Assembly: GCA_003021755.1 (NCBI GenBank)
Contig: PXQZ01000089.1
Span: 5,133-24,533 of the forward strand
Origin: Halobacteriales archaeon QH_8_67_36
GTDB taxonomy: Archaea > Halobacteriota > Halobacteria > Halobacteriales > Haloarculaceae
DNA: 19,401 bases
Direction of reading: 5' to 3'
Part shown: in pieces, positions 7,901 to 14,615 of the stretch
Position numbering within the stretch: the first letter of the stretch is position 1
Layout of the letters: each line of letters starts with the position of its first letter
The notes under the pieces: model-generated
Seen by the model: only the letters and a program-made list of their open reading frames with translations
Databases searched by the model: none
What the model was told of the DNA's origin: nothing
Program-made: the position numbers and the translations under genes

Positions 7901-8191
7901 CTATTCGATTTCGATGACCTCGTAGACGCCGTCGACGGTGGTGAAATCGACCGTCGCCTCGATTTCGGTCCCCTCTTCGGGCCCCTCGTCGGCGACGAGG
8001 GTGATCGGCGTGATGGGGTCGCGCTTGAAGAAGGCGATCACCCGCTCGAAAACGGAGGGGACGCCGCCCTCGCGGCAGACGAGGAGGTAACGCGAGTCGG
8101 CCAGTTCCGCGACGGTCCCGTCGAGTTCGTAGTCGTCCTGCTCCTCGGGTCCGACGACGTGGATGACCTCGCCCGTTATCTCTCTGGGCAT
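7901..8191 (-). CDS. Conserved-looking small soluble protein, 96 residues, function unknown
   Basis: The product is acidic and soluble, without a signal peptide, membrane helix or cysteine motif (one Cys only). It begins MPREITGEVIHVVGPEEQ and ends DGVYEVIEIE. The pattern of short alternating hydrophobic residues suggests a mostly beta fold. Third-position G+C and the high Asp/Glu content match real haloarchaeal genes and the frame has a clean ATG and TAG. It converges on the reductase gene with a 74-base gap. I do not recognise the family and propose no function. Confidence 0.7.
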   Translation of the reverse strand: MPREITGEVIHVVGPEEQDDYELDGTVAELADSRYLLVCREGGVPSVFERVIAFFKRDPITPITLVADEGPEEGTEIEATVDFTTVDGVYEVIEIE

Positions 8192-8339
8192 ACGTCGTGA
8201 TTGGCGTCGAGTCGGATGGGTGTTTCTGGTTCGTCTTACCGACCGCTCGCGGTGGTCGCTGACCGTCGTCGACTCCGGCGTATGCGACGTCGAACGGGAG
8301 ACGGCCGACGGATGGACGGCGACGGCAGCGCGTCATCCG

Positions 8340-8483
8340 ACGTAGCAACGGCCACACCTGGTCGCTGCGTCTCGGTACCCATCCGACGCCCGCTACCGAG
8401 ACGACGCACGTCTTCGAGGGCCTCGCCGAAGGCACGTACGCGTTCAGTGTCGACGCCGGGCGAGACACGGTTCAGTCGGGATG
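8340..8483 (+). pseudogene. Possible remnant of a secreted or Ig-like protein gene
   Basis: The plus frame reads HTWSLRLGTHPTPATETT then HVFEGLAEGTYAFSVDAG. The F.GL.EGTY.FSV.AG pattern is common in beta-sandwich (Ig-like, CarboxypepD_reg-like) repeats, and most codons end in C or G. There is no start codon in the frame (a TGA stop lies just upstream of about 8262) and no proper end before it runs into the antisense of the next gene. It may be a decayed fragment, or a chance frame in GC-rich DNA. Confidence 0.25.
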
Positions 8484-8493
8484 CTCGATGTGC

Positions 8494-8503
8494 CTTATAA
8501 AAG
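8494..8503. promoter_or_regulatory. Strong TATA-like sequence without an assigned gene
   Basis: CTTATAAAAG stands out in a GC-rich surrounding and could work in either direction. Rightward it would run antisense into the molybdopterin gene; leftward it would transcribe the unexplained 8192-8470 stretch. No clear start codon lies at the expected leaderless distance. Confidence 0.35.
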
Positions 8504-8557
8504 CGGGACGAACGGCACGCCGAGGCACGGGTCGACGGCGCCCCGGCCGTAGCGCTG

Positions 8558-10075
8558 TCAGGACCGGAACTCCCTGGAGACCCACCCGGACGGTCCGGTC
8601 GGGACGGGGTCGGTCTCCTCGCTCGTCTGGACGTTGCCCTCGCGGTCGACCATCCGGACGACCACCGTATGCGTGGAGCCGGGCGTGTCGTAGCTGTACC
8701 GCCACTGGCGCCAGGCGTCATCGGCGGGGCCTTCGCCCTCGGCGGCGGGCAGCGGGTCCGAGAGGGTCGCCTCGGACCAGGAGGCGCCCCCGTCGGTCGA
8801 CACCTCGACCGCCGAGACGCCGCGCAGGCCGGCGTAAGCGTGGCCGGCGACCTGGCGCTGACCGTCGTCGAGCATGGTGTCGTGTTTGAGCGTCGCGGTG
8901 GGTTTGACCGGGCCGGTCCCCTGCCAGCCGCGCTGTTCCCAGTAGCCGTCGACCTCCTCGTCGAGCAGTTCGATCTCGGTGAGCCACTTCGTGTTGACTT
9001 CGCCCCAGTGGCCCGGTATCACGGCGCGGACGGGGTAACCGTGGCCCCGCGGCAACTGGTTGCCGTTCATGCCGTACACCGCGAGCCCGCGGTTGAACGC
9101 CTCCAAGGGGAACTCCACCTCGTAGCCGTCCTCGGATTTGAGCAGGACGCAGTCGCAGTCGCTCCGGACGCCGGCCTGCTCGACCAGCCGCTGGAGCGGG
9201 ACGCCGGTCCAGAGCGCGGTGTCCATCTTGTCGCCGTTGAGGCTGTCGCCCACACAGCGAAGCGTCGAGAACTGGTTGACGGCCGCCATCTGCGTGATAT
9301 CGTCGTAGCTGAAGGTCACCTCCGACTCGACGGCGCCCGTCACCGAGAGCGCGTAGCCGTCCGAGTCCGGGTTGGGGTCGATGGAGTTGATGTCGACCTC
9401 GTAGAAGTCCTCGCTCACCAGCGGTTCGATGCTGCCGATGTCGAAGGAGTTGCTCTCGGCGGTGTCGAGTTTCGCCCGGACGTCCTCGTTGTCCACGCCC
9501 TGTGCGTCGAGTGGCGGCATCTTCTCGCCCATCGAGCCCCGGTGCTGGCCGACTCCGACGCCGACCGCGGTGGCGCCGAGTGCGACGCCGACCGTCGAGA
9601 GCGCCCGGCGGCGCTTCGAGGAGATGGGGTCCGTCGTACCCCGGTAGGCGTCGAACGCTTGAGCGAACGCGACGATGGCGACCGCCGGGAGGACCGGCCC
9701 CAGCGAGAGGAGGGGCGCCCGGGTGAGCCCGGCGGTGAGGAGCCAGGCGAACACCGCCGTTCCGACGGTCGGCAGCAGGCGGTTGCTGGCCGCCCGGCTG
9801 CCGAGCAACGCGGCGGTGATACCGGCGGCGAACAGCAACCACGTCAGTCCGACCGCGGCGACCAGGTTCAGCTGCTGGCCGGCGCTGCCCAGATACGTGA
9901 TGGCGAGGGTGACTATCTCCCCCGGCATCGTCCGCGCGAGCGTTCGCTCGATGGGTGATGCGACGAACGTGGGCGTGTAGCCCGTCGCGGCGTAGGAGCC
10001 GGCGAGACCGGCGGCGCCCGCGGCGAGACCGACGAGCAGTTGCCCACCCCGACTGTCGAGCAGCGCGTCCTTCAT
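8558..10075 (-). CDS. Membrane-anchored sulfite-oxidase-type molybdopterin oxidoreductase
   Basis: The 505-residue protein has two parts. Residues 1-180 carry about five or six hydrophobic helices (around 10-30, 53-65, 70-92, 102-118, 122-140 and 158-176). Residues from about 215 form a sulfite-oxidase-family Mo-cofactor domain: TLRCVGDSLNG with the probable Mo-ligand Cys274, WTGVPL (289-294), GYPVRAVIPGHWGEVNTKWL (346-365), and a C-terminal Ig-like dimerisation domain with STDGGASW. Family members oxidise sulfite or reduce sulfoxides; the substrate here cannot be read from sequence. There is no Tat signal, unlike many exported relatives, so the membrane part probably anchors the domain. No heme-binding domain is visible. 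The ATG at 10075 is followed directly by a hydrophobic helix. Confidence 0.85.
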   Translation of the reverse strand: MKDALLDSRGGQLLVGLAAGAAGLAGSYAATGYTPTFVASPIERTLARTMPGEIVTLAITYLGSAGQQLNLVAAVGLTWLLFAAGITAALLGSRAASNRLLPTVGTAVFAWLLTAGLTRAPLLSLGPVLPAVAIVAFAQAFDAYRGTTDPISSKRRRALSTVGVALGATAVGVGVGQHRGSMGEKMPPLDAQGVDNEDVRAKLDTAESNSFDIGSIEPLVSEDFYEVDINSIDPNPDSDGYALSVTGAVESEVTFSYDDITQMAAVNQFSTLRCVGDSLNGDKMDTALWTGVPLQRLVEQAGVRSDCDCVLLKSEDGYEVEFPLEAFNRGLAVYGMNGNQLPRGHGYPVRAVIPGHWGEVNTKWLTEIELLDEEVDGYWEQRGWQGTGPVKPTATLKHDTMLDDGQRQVAGHAYAGLRGVSAVEVSTDGGASWSEATLSDPLPAAEGEGPADDAWRQWRYSYDTPGSTHTVVVRMVDREGNVQTSEETDPVPTGPSGWVSREFRS

Positions 10076-10171
10076 AACTATGGCTTGACGAACCTACTCA
10101 AAAGGTGTTTTTCCAACACTGTTCCAATTTCGTCCCAAAGAGCGATATGCCGACGGCGCGTTCCCCGGGAC

Positions 10172-10291
10172 ATGAGCGACGACGCCGGCCGGCCCTGCCC
10201 GCTGTGTGACCGGTCGATGCATCACCGGCACTGCAAGTACGTCTGTCCGGAACACGGTGTCGTCTACGACTGCGCCGACACGTTCTACTGA
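10172..10291 (+). CDS. Small zinc-finger protein, 39 residues
   Basis: The product reads MSDDAGRPCPLCDRSMHHRH then CKYVCPEHGVVYDCADTFY. Two metal-binding knuckles are visible, CPLC and CKYVC, with additional histidines, as in the small CPxCG-related zinc-finger proteins common in haloarchaea. Such proteins are often regulatory, but the role of this one is unknown. The start at 10172 is chosen because the acidic MSDD opening is typical, and a possible TATA sequence (GCGATATGCC, about 10142-10151) lies about 25 bases upstream, giving a leaderless message. It is divergent from the molybdopterin gene. Its stop is followed six bases later by the first copy of a repeated 64-bp structured element. 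Confidence 0.75.
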   Translation: MSDDAGRPCPLCDRSMHHRHCKYVCPEHGVVYDCADTFY

Positions 10292-10297
10292 CATCCC

Positions 10298-10361
10298 GGC
10301 TGTAACAAGCTGCAGTGATTCGGGACCCTGGGGTGCCGAACATCTTTACGGACGTACAGCC
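10298..10361 (+). repeat. 64-bp structured element, copy A
   Basis: Outer arms GGCTGTA (10298-10304) and TACAGCC (10355-10361) enclose an imperfect 22-bp palindrome at 10319-10340 with arms TTCGGGACCCT and GGGGTGCCGAA. The right side contains CATCTTTACGGACG, which could be a TATA region, and an ATG follows at 10367. It matches copy B at 14473-14536 in 49 of 64 positions by my alignment. It may be a promoter with operator, a terminator or attenuator, or a dispersed repeat. Confidence 0.65.
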
Positions 10362-10366
10362 GGCAT

Positions 10367-10495
10367 ATGACACGCGTGGTGACGATAGCCACCACCGCGG
10401 GCGGGATTTTCGGCGGTGGAGCGGCCCACGGTGTCCGTGACGGCAGCTGTTTGCTGGCGGATTTATGGGGATGGACACACTGTATCAGCCAATGA
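10367..10495 (+). CDS. Possible 42-residue leader peptide before the histidine kinase
   Basis: The frame starts at the ATG six bases after structured element A, reads MTRVVTIATTAGGIFGGGAA then HGVRDGSCLLADLWGWTHCISQ, and its TGA overlaps the kinase ATG as ATGA. A TATA-like CTTTAC about 25 bases upstream fits a leaderless start. The composition (few acidic residues) is unlike a typical haloarchaeal protein, so it may be chance; if real, it could couple translation to the kinase. Confidence 0.25.
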   Translation: MTRVVTIATTAGGIFGGGAAHGVRDGSCLLADLWGWTHCISQ

Positions 10496-13137
10496 GTAGC
10501 GAGGGGGACGTACGCGTGCTCCACGTCGACGACGACCGGGAGTTCGCGGCAGTCGCCGCCATGCATCTCGAACGGGCCGACGAGGGGCTTGACGTAGTCA
10601 CCGAGTTCTCGGCCCGGGACGGGCTGGCACGGCTCCGGTCGTCGCCGGTCGACTGCGTCGTCAGCGACCACGACATGCCGGGCATGAACGGGTTGGAGTT
10701 TCTGAAGGCCGTCCGCGAGGAGTTCGATGGGTTGCCCTTCATCCTCTTTACCGGGAAGGGCAACGAGGAGATAGCGAGCGACGCCATCAGCGCCGGGGTT
10801 ACGGAGTACCTCCAGAAGGACGCGGGGACCGACCAGTACACCATCTTGGCGAACCGAATCAGGCGCGCGGTCGGGGAAACCCGGGCCAAGTCGGCACTGG
10901 AAGAGTCGGAGCGACAGCTCTCGACACTCATCTCGAACCTCCCGGGAATGGTGTACCGGGCACGCAACGAGCCCGGCTGGCCGATGGAGTTCGTCAGCGA
11001 CGGGGCCAGCGACCTGGTCGGGTACTCCTCCGAGGCCATCGAATCCGGCGAGGTGACGTGGGGGTCGCTCATAAACGAGGCCGACGCCGAACGAATCGAC
11101 TCGCAGGTCCAGACGAGTATCAGTGTCGGCGAGCCGTTCGAGGTGAGTTACCGGGTCACGACGGCGGACGGCGAGACCCGGTGGCTGTGGGAACGCGGTC
11201 GGGTCGTCGACAGCGTGGACGCTTCGACCTCGCAGGCGGACGGACCCGCCGGGTCCGTCGACGGAGACGACGGCGTCGAACTCCTAGAGGGGTTCATCAC
11301 GGACATTACCGCCCGCGTCACTCGCGAGCAGGAACTGGAACGCGAGCAGGAGTTCACCGAGAACCTCATCGACACGCTCGACGACGTGTTCTACCTGTTC
11401 GACCCGGACGGGGAACTGCTGCGGTGGAACGACACCGCGTCGGCGGTGCTTGGCTACGACGCCGAGACGCTGTCGACGATGACGGTCTTCGACCTCGTCC
11501 CCGAGGCGTTCCACGAGGCGGTCCGCGAGACCATCGAACGCACCGTCCGGACGGGACAGGGCACCGTCGAGGCGCCGCTGGTGACGGCCGACGGCGAGCG
11601 CATCCGTCACGAGTGGCGCGGTTCGCTCATCGAAGACGGGAGCGGTGACCTGCTCGGCATCGCCGGCATCGCCCGCGACATCACCGACCGATGCGAGCGG
11701 GAACAGACGCTCGAACAGTACCGAACGCTCGTCGAGAACGTCGGCGACCCGATGTACGTCCTCGACGCCGAAGGGACGATACGGATGGCCAACGACGCGA
11801 TGGTCGACCATCTGGGGTACGAGCGCGCCGACATCGTCGGAGCCGACCCCGAGCGGTTCATGCCGGCCGCGGACGTCGAGCGCGTGACCGAGACGCTGAC
11901 CGAACTCCGCGAGTCGCCCGACCGGACGTGGGCGACCGTGGAGATGCGGACCATCGACGCCGACGGGGAGCGGACGGTCACCGAGAACAAGGCCGCGCCG
12001 CTGTTCGGTACCGACGGCGAGTTCGTCGGCTCCGTCGGCGTGATGCGCGACGTCACCGAGCGGAAGCAACGCGACCGGGAGCTGGGCCGCTATGAGACCA
12101 TCGTCGAGGCCGTCGGCGACCCGGTGTACGCGCTCGACGAGGACGGCGTGTTCACGTTCGTCAACGAGGCCATCGAACCGATGACCGGGTACGCCCCCGA
12201 GGAGCTCGTCGGCGAACACGTCGGCGTCATCATGACCGACGAGGACGTCGACCGGGGCGACCGGCTCATCCAGGACCTGCTCGCGGACCCGGACACCGAC
12301 ACCGGAACACTCGAGATGGACGTGGTGACGAAGTGGGACGAGCGGATTCCCTCGGAGAACAACCTCGCCCTGCTCCCGACCGAGAACGGCTTCGAGGGCA
12401 CCGCCGGCGTCATCCGTGACATCCACGAGCGCAAGGCTCGCGAGGAGCGTCTCTCGGAGTTCGCCTCCGTCGTCAGCCACGACCTCCGGAACCCGCTCAA
12501 CGTCGTCCAGGGGCGGCTCTCGTTGGCCCTGGAAACGGACGACATGGAGCATCTCGACGCCGCTGCCGAGGCCGCCGACCGGATGGAGCAACTCATCGAG
12601 GACCTGCTGACGCTCGCCCGCCAGGGCGACTCCGTCGGGGGTATCGAGACCATCGACATCGCGACGGCCGCCGAGGGGGCGTGGGACAACGTCGACACCG
12701 TGGGGGCAACGCTCGAACTGGCCGGGACCGCGACCGTCGACGCGGACCCCGACCGGTTGCGGGAACTGCTGGAAAACCTGTTCCGAAACAGCGTGGAACA
12801 CGGCGCCCAGCACCACCACAGTGCGGCGTACGACACGATATCCCGTCGGCCGCCGGACGACATGAACCCGGGGAACCTGACGGTGACCGTCGGGACGATG
12901 CCGACCGACAGCGGCGGTATCACCGGGTTCTACGTCGCCGACGACGGCCCCGGTATCCCGGCCGAGGACCGCGAGAGAGTGTTCGAGCGGGGGTACACCA
13001 CGGCCGAGAGTGGGACCGGGTTCGGACTCGCCATCGTCGAGGACATCGCGACCGCCCACGGCTGGTCGGTGCGGGCAACCGAGAGCGGGGCGGGCGGCGC
13101 CCGCTTCGAGTTCACGACGAGTCGGGCCGACCGGTGA
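10492..13137 (+). CDS. Receiver-PAS-PAS-PAS-PAS histidine kinase, soluble
   Basis: The protein is 881 residues from the ATG at 10492. An N-terminal receiver domain (about 5-125) has HVDDD, phospho-acceptor Asp59 in VVSDHDMPGMNG, and the conserved Lys in EYLQKD. Four PAS domains follow (about 140-265, 288-405, 409-525 and 533-645), each ending in a D(I/V)..R-type motif. The HisKA domain has His663 in SHDLRNPL, and the ATPase domain has the N-box (LLENLFRNSVEHG), G1 (DDGPGIP) and G2 (GTGFGLAI). No membrane helices are present, so it senses an intracellular cue (redox, light or ligand via PAS). A short His-rich insert (772-796) follows the N-box. An in-frame ATG at 10465 is possible. I prefer 10492 because GATTTATGG at about 10459-10467 gives a TATA box at leaderless distance. 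The gene overlaps the next convergent gene by 26 bases. Confidence 0.88.
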   Translation: MSSEGDVRVLHVDDDREFAAVAAMHLERADEGLDVVTEFSARDGLARLRSSPVDCVVSDHDMPGMNGLEFLKAVREEFDGLPFILFTGKGNEEIASDAISAGVTEYLQKDAGTDQYTILANRIRRAVGETRAKSALEESERQLSTLISNLPGMVYRARNEPGWPMEFVSDGASDLVGYSSEAIESGEVTWGSLINEADAERIDSQVQTSISVGEPFEVSYRVTTADGETRWLWERGRVVDSVDASTSQADGPAGSVDGDDGVELLEGFITDITARVTREQELEREQEFTENLIDTLDDVFYLFDPDGELLRWNDTASAVLGYDAETLSTMTVFDLVPEAFHEAVRETIERTVRTGQGTVEAPLVTADGERIRHEWRGSLIEDGSGDLLGIAGIARDITDRCEREQTLEQYRTLVENVGDPMYVLDAEGTIRMANDAMVDHLGYERADIVGADPERFMPAADVERVTETLTELRESPDRTWATVEMRTIDADGERTVTENKAAPLFGTDGEFVGSVGVMRDVTERKQRDRELGRYETIVEAVGDPVYALDEDGVFTFVNEAIEPMTGYAPEELVGEHVGVIMTDEDVDRGDRLIQDLLADPDTDTGTLEMDVVTKWDERIPSENNLALLPTENGFEGTAGVIRDIHERKAREERLSEFASVVSHDLRNPLNVVQGRLSLALETDDMEHLDAAAEAADRMEQLIEDLLTLARQGDSVGGIETIDIATAAEGAWDNVDTVGATLELAGTATVDADPDRLRELLENLFRNSVEHGAQHHHSAAYDTISRRPPDDMNPGNLTVTVGTMPTDSGGITGFYVADDGPGIPAEDRERVFERGYTTAESGTGFGLAIVEDIATAHGWSVRATESGAGGARFEFTTSRADR

Positions 13138-13708
13138 AGTGCCGGTAGGTCGGGCCAGCAAGTACCAGCACCGAGAGCGCCCCGAGAAGGACGAGTACCT
13201 CGACGACGACCCACGGGATCTCGCCGACGAACGTGCCGACGACGAACGCCCGCGTCGAGACGCCCGCGAAGCCGGCGCCGTAGGAGACGGGGTCTGCCGG
13301 CACTGGCGAGAGCCGCGCCGCAAGCACCCCGCGTGTCTCCCCGGTCACCTCGATGATGCGCTGTCCCGACTCGCCCAACCAGCCGAACATCCCGCCCTGC
13401 TCGCCGGCCCGCTCGGCGAACCGGTAGGGGATGAGACAGGTCACCAGCGCCCCCACCAGCGCGACCGGAATCCCGTAGCCGGTGCCCAGCACGAAGCCGA
13501 CGAACGCGGAGAGGGGCATCGTCGGCCACGCGAAGAAGGGGCGGGCGAGATACAGCGTGACGATGACGCCCGCGAGATACACCGGGTGGTCGGCCAGATG
13601 CATGGCTTCGCGGATGAGGCGGCCCGGTGAGACAACGACCGCGACGACCGCCACCGCGGTGACGAGGGCGGCCGTCCCGAACAGCTGTCGCTTCGCGAGG
13701 CGGTCCAT
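13112..13708 (-). CDS. TVP38/TMEM64 (VTT-domain) family membrane protein
   Basis: The 198-residue product has hydrophobic segments at about 9-27, 41-60, 65-95, 140-160 and 165-188, and the VTT/DedA-like core FVGFVLGTGYGIPVALVGAL, with PYRFAERAG shortly after. Bacterial and archaeal members are integral membrane proteins proposed to act in lipid or small-molecule transport; the substrate is unknown. The start is the only ATG before the first helix (MDRLAKRQLFGTAAL). It converges on the histidine-kinase gene and shares its last 26 bases, so both stops lie in coding sequence of the other gene. Confidence 0.8.
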   Translation of the reverse strand: MDRLAKRQLFGTAALVTAVAVVAVVVSPGRLIREAMHLADHPVYLAGVIVTLYLARPFFAWPTMPLSAFVGFVLGTGYGIPVALVGALVTCLIPYRFAERAGEQGGMFGWLGESGQRIIEVTGETRGVLAARLSPVPADPVSYGAGFAGVSTRAFVVGTFVGEIPWVVVEVLVLLGALSVLVLAGPTYRHFTGRPDSS

Positions 13709-13768
13709 CTACACGTGTGAGCGGGGCCAGCCATCAAACCTCTTGTGGTCAGCCGGCAGCGGCGAGAC

Positions 13769-13779
13769 GCATATAAAGG
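13769..13779 (+). promoter_or_regulatory. TATA box without an assigned gene
   Basis: GCATATAAAGG is a textbook archaeal TATA box preceded by CGAGAC. Transcription would begin near 13800, right after a 6-bp-stem hairpin (13780-13799). No open frame of useful length follows, so a non-coding transcript is possible. Confidence 0.45.
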
Positions 13780-13849
13780 CCGGACAGTCGTCGGTCCGGT
13801 ACAGTTCGACCGACTCTCTGAGTAGCGTGTACATCATTGCGGTCGAACA

Positions 13850-13866
13850 TATCAATTCGATTGATA
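13850..13866. promoter_or_regulatory. Perfect 17-bp dyad, possible operator
   Basis: TATCAAT, TCG, ATTGATA form a perfect 7-bp inverted repeat with a 3-base centre in AT-rich intergenic DNA. This is the size and symmetry of a dimeric regulator site (for example a winged-helix protein). The cognate regulator is not recognisable here. Confidence 0.5.
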
Positions 13867-13920
13867 CAACTCTCGTTCAAATAACGACACGTGTATGACG
13901 AAAGGTGTCGAACGATAACA

Positions 13921-13956
13921 GGTTGTCGGCACATACGAAGATATAAATGGACAACC
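13921..13956 (+). promoter_or_regulatory. BRE/TATA box bracketed by an inverted repeat
   Basis: CGAAGATATAAATG (13936-13949) is a strong BRE plus TATA box. It is bracketed by GGTTGTC (13921-13927) and GACAACC (13950-13956), a perfect 7-bp dyad that would allow a repressor to cover the promoter. A transcript would start near 13972, about 100 bases before the downstream gene. Confidence 0.45.
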
Positions 13957-14073
13957 GTCATGCCTGAGCGGTGGTCGGTCACTGACGTGCTGCGAGCCGT
14001 CGGCACGAGCGACTGTCGCATGCGACTCCCGACGGCGGTAAAGATTAATCCGGTCGCACTCGTCGTAGCCGGT

Positions 14074-14442
14074 GTGTCCGACGACGAGCGCGACCCCGTG
14101 GAACTCGGGGTGGAACTGCTTGCCCATCTGGAAGAGGAGTCGCTGTCGGTCGCGGACGCGATGGACCGCATCGAGACGGTGACGACCAACCCCGGCGTCC
14201 AGCGCGAGATCCTCGACACCGCGGCGATGCGTGGCGTCATCGACCGCGAGGACGGCCTCGTCCGGCCACAGTCGGGCGGCACTTACGTCAGTTTCGAGGC
14301 CGACGTGGTGGTCCGCGAGGGCGACTTCTCCTGTGCGCGCTGCGGGGCCGGCATCAGTACCGGCCACTTCGTTCAGTTCGATGGCGGCGAACTCGGCCCC
14401 TTCGGTTCGACGTGTGTCCGGAAAGTGCTGGGAAGAGAGTAG
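14074..14442 (+). CDS. Small haloarchaeal protein with C-terminal CxxC...C motif (possibly DUF5830 type)
   Basis: The 122-residue product has an acidic helical N-terminal part (DDERDPVELGVELLAHLEEE, then LSVADAMDRIETVTTNPGVQ) that resembles a small winged-helix or helical bundle, and a C-terminal metal-binding-like part with CARCGAGISTGHFVQFDGGE and ...GSTCVRKVLGRE. From memory this matches a haloarchaeal family of unknown function labelled DUF5830; I am not certain of the number. The GTG at 14074 is chosen over upstream ATGs because an AT-rich TATA-like AAAGATTAAT (about 14039-14048) lies about 28 bases before it and the residues before the GTG look non-coding. Copy B of the structured element follows 30 bases after the stop. 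Confidence 0.7.
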   Translation: MSDDERDPVELGVELLAHLEEESLSVADAMDRIETVTTNPGVQREILDTAAMRGVIDREDGLVRPQSGGTYVSFEADVVVREGDFSCARCGAGISTGHFVQFDGGELGPFGSTCVRKVLGRE

Positions 14443-14472
14443 CGAGGGTCGAACGAACGTGATGATACTGGT

Positions 14473-14536
14473 GGCTGTAACGAACTGACGTATTTCGCCA
14501 CCCCGGGGTGGCGAATATTGTTACGAACGTACAGCT
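14473..14536 (+). repeat. 64-bp structured element, copy B
   Basis: Outer arms GCTGTA (14474-14479) and TACAGC (14530-14535) enclose a perfect 22-bp palindrome at 14494-14515, whose arms are TTCGCCACCCC and its exact complement. Just right of it are AATATTGTTACGAACG, possibly a TATA region, and an ATG at 14543 opening only a 19-codon frame. The element lies between a plus-strand gene and a convergent minus-strand gene, so a bidirectional terminator is another reading. It matches copy A at 10298-10361. Confidence 0.7.
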
Positions 14537-14615
14537 ACCAGTATGAGCGACCCCCTCGACGGAACGGTGAGCGAAGCGAACCGTGGAGTAGCGAGACACT
14601 GAACGGACAGTCCTC

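Larger units (their letters stand above)
8192..8557. other. Stretch without a confident gene; possible gene remnant and a TATA box
   Basis: No complete gene is supported. On the plus strand, the frame covering about 8262-8483 has protein-like composition without a start codon, and a strong TATA-like CTTATAAAAG lies at 8494-8503. The stretch separates two minus-strand genes and should hold the promoter of the 96-residue protein and the 3' end of the molybdopterin gene. Confidence 0.4.
13709..14073. other. Gene-free stretch with two TATA boxes and several inverted repeats
   Basis: No credible protein gene is seen. Compared with its surroundings it is AT-rich. It contains a TATA box (GCATATAAAGG, 13769-13779) followed by a ccggac/gtccgg hairpin at 13780-13799, a perfect dyad at 13850-13866, a cgacac/gtgtcg dyad at 13885-13910, and a second BRE/TATA (13936-13949) flanked by a 7-bp inverted repeat. 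The last box (about 14038-14049) fits the downstream gene. A small RNA starting near 13800 is possible. Confidence 0.5.

Noticed and set aside
11284..13323. 679-residue minus-strand frame opposite the histidine kinase
   Set aside because: The kinase on the plus strand has every expected motif; this frame is its antisense shadow.
13891..14073. N-terminal extension of the cysteine-motif gene to ATGs at 13891, 13960 or 14020
   Set aside because: The extension is basic and Cys/Arg/Trp-rich, covers two TATA boxes, and the GTG at 14074 has its own promoter at leaderless distance.
14543..14602. 19-codon frame MSDPLDGTVSEANRGVARH after element B
   Set aside because: It is too short, and shares no sequence with the frame after element A; it is more likely chance, although the acidic opening is natural.
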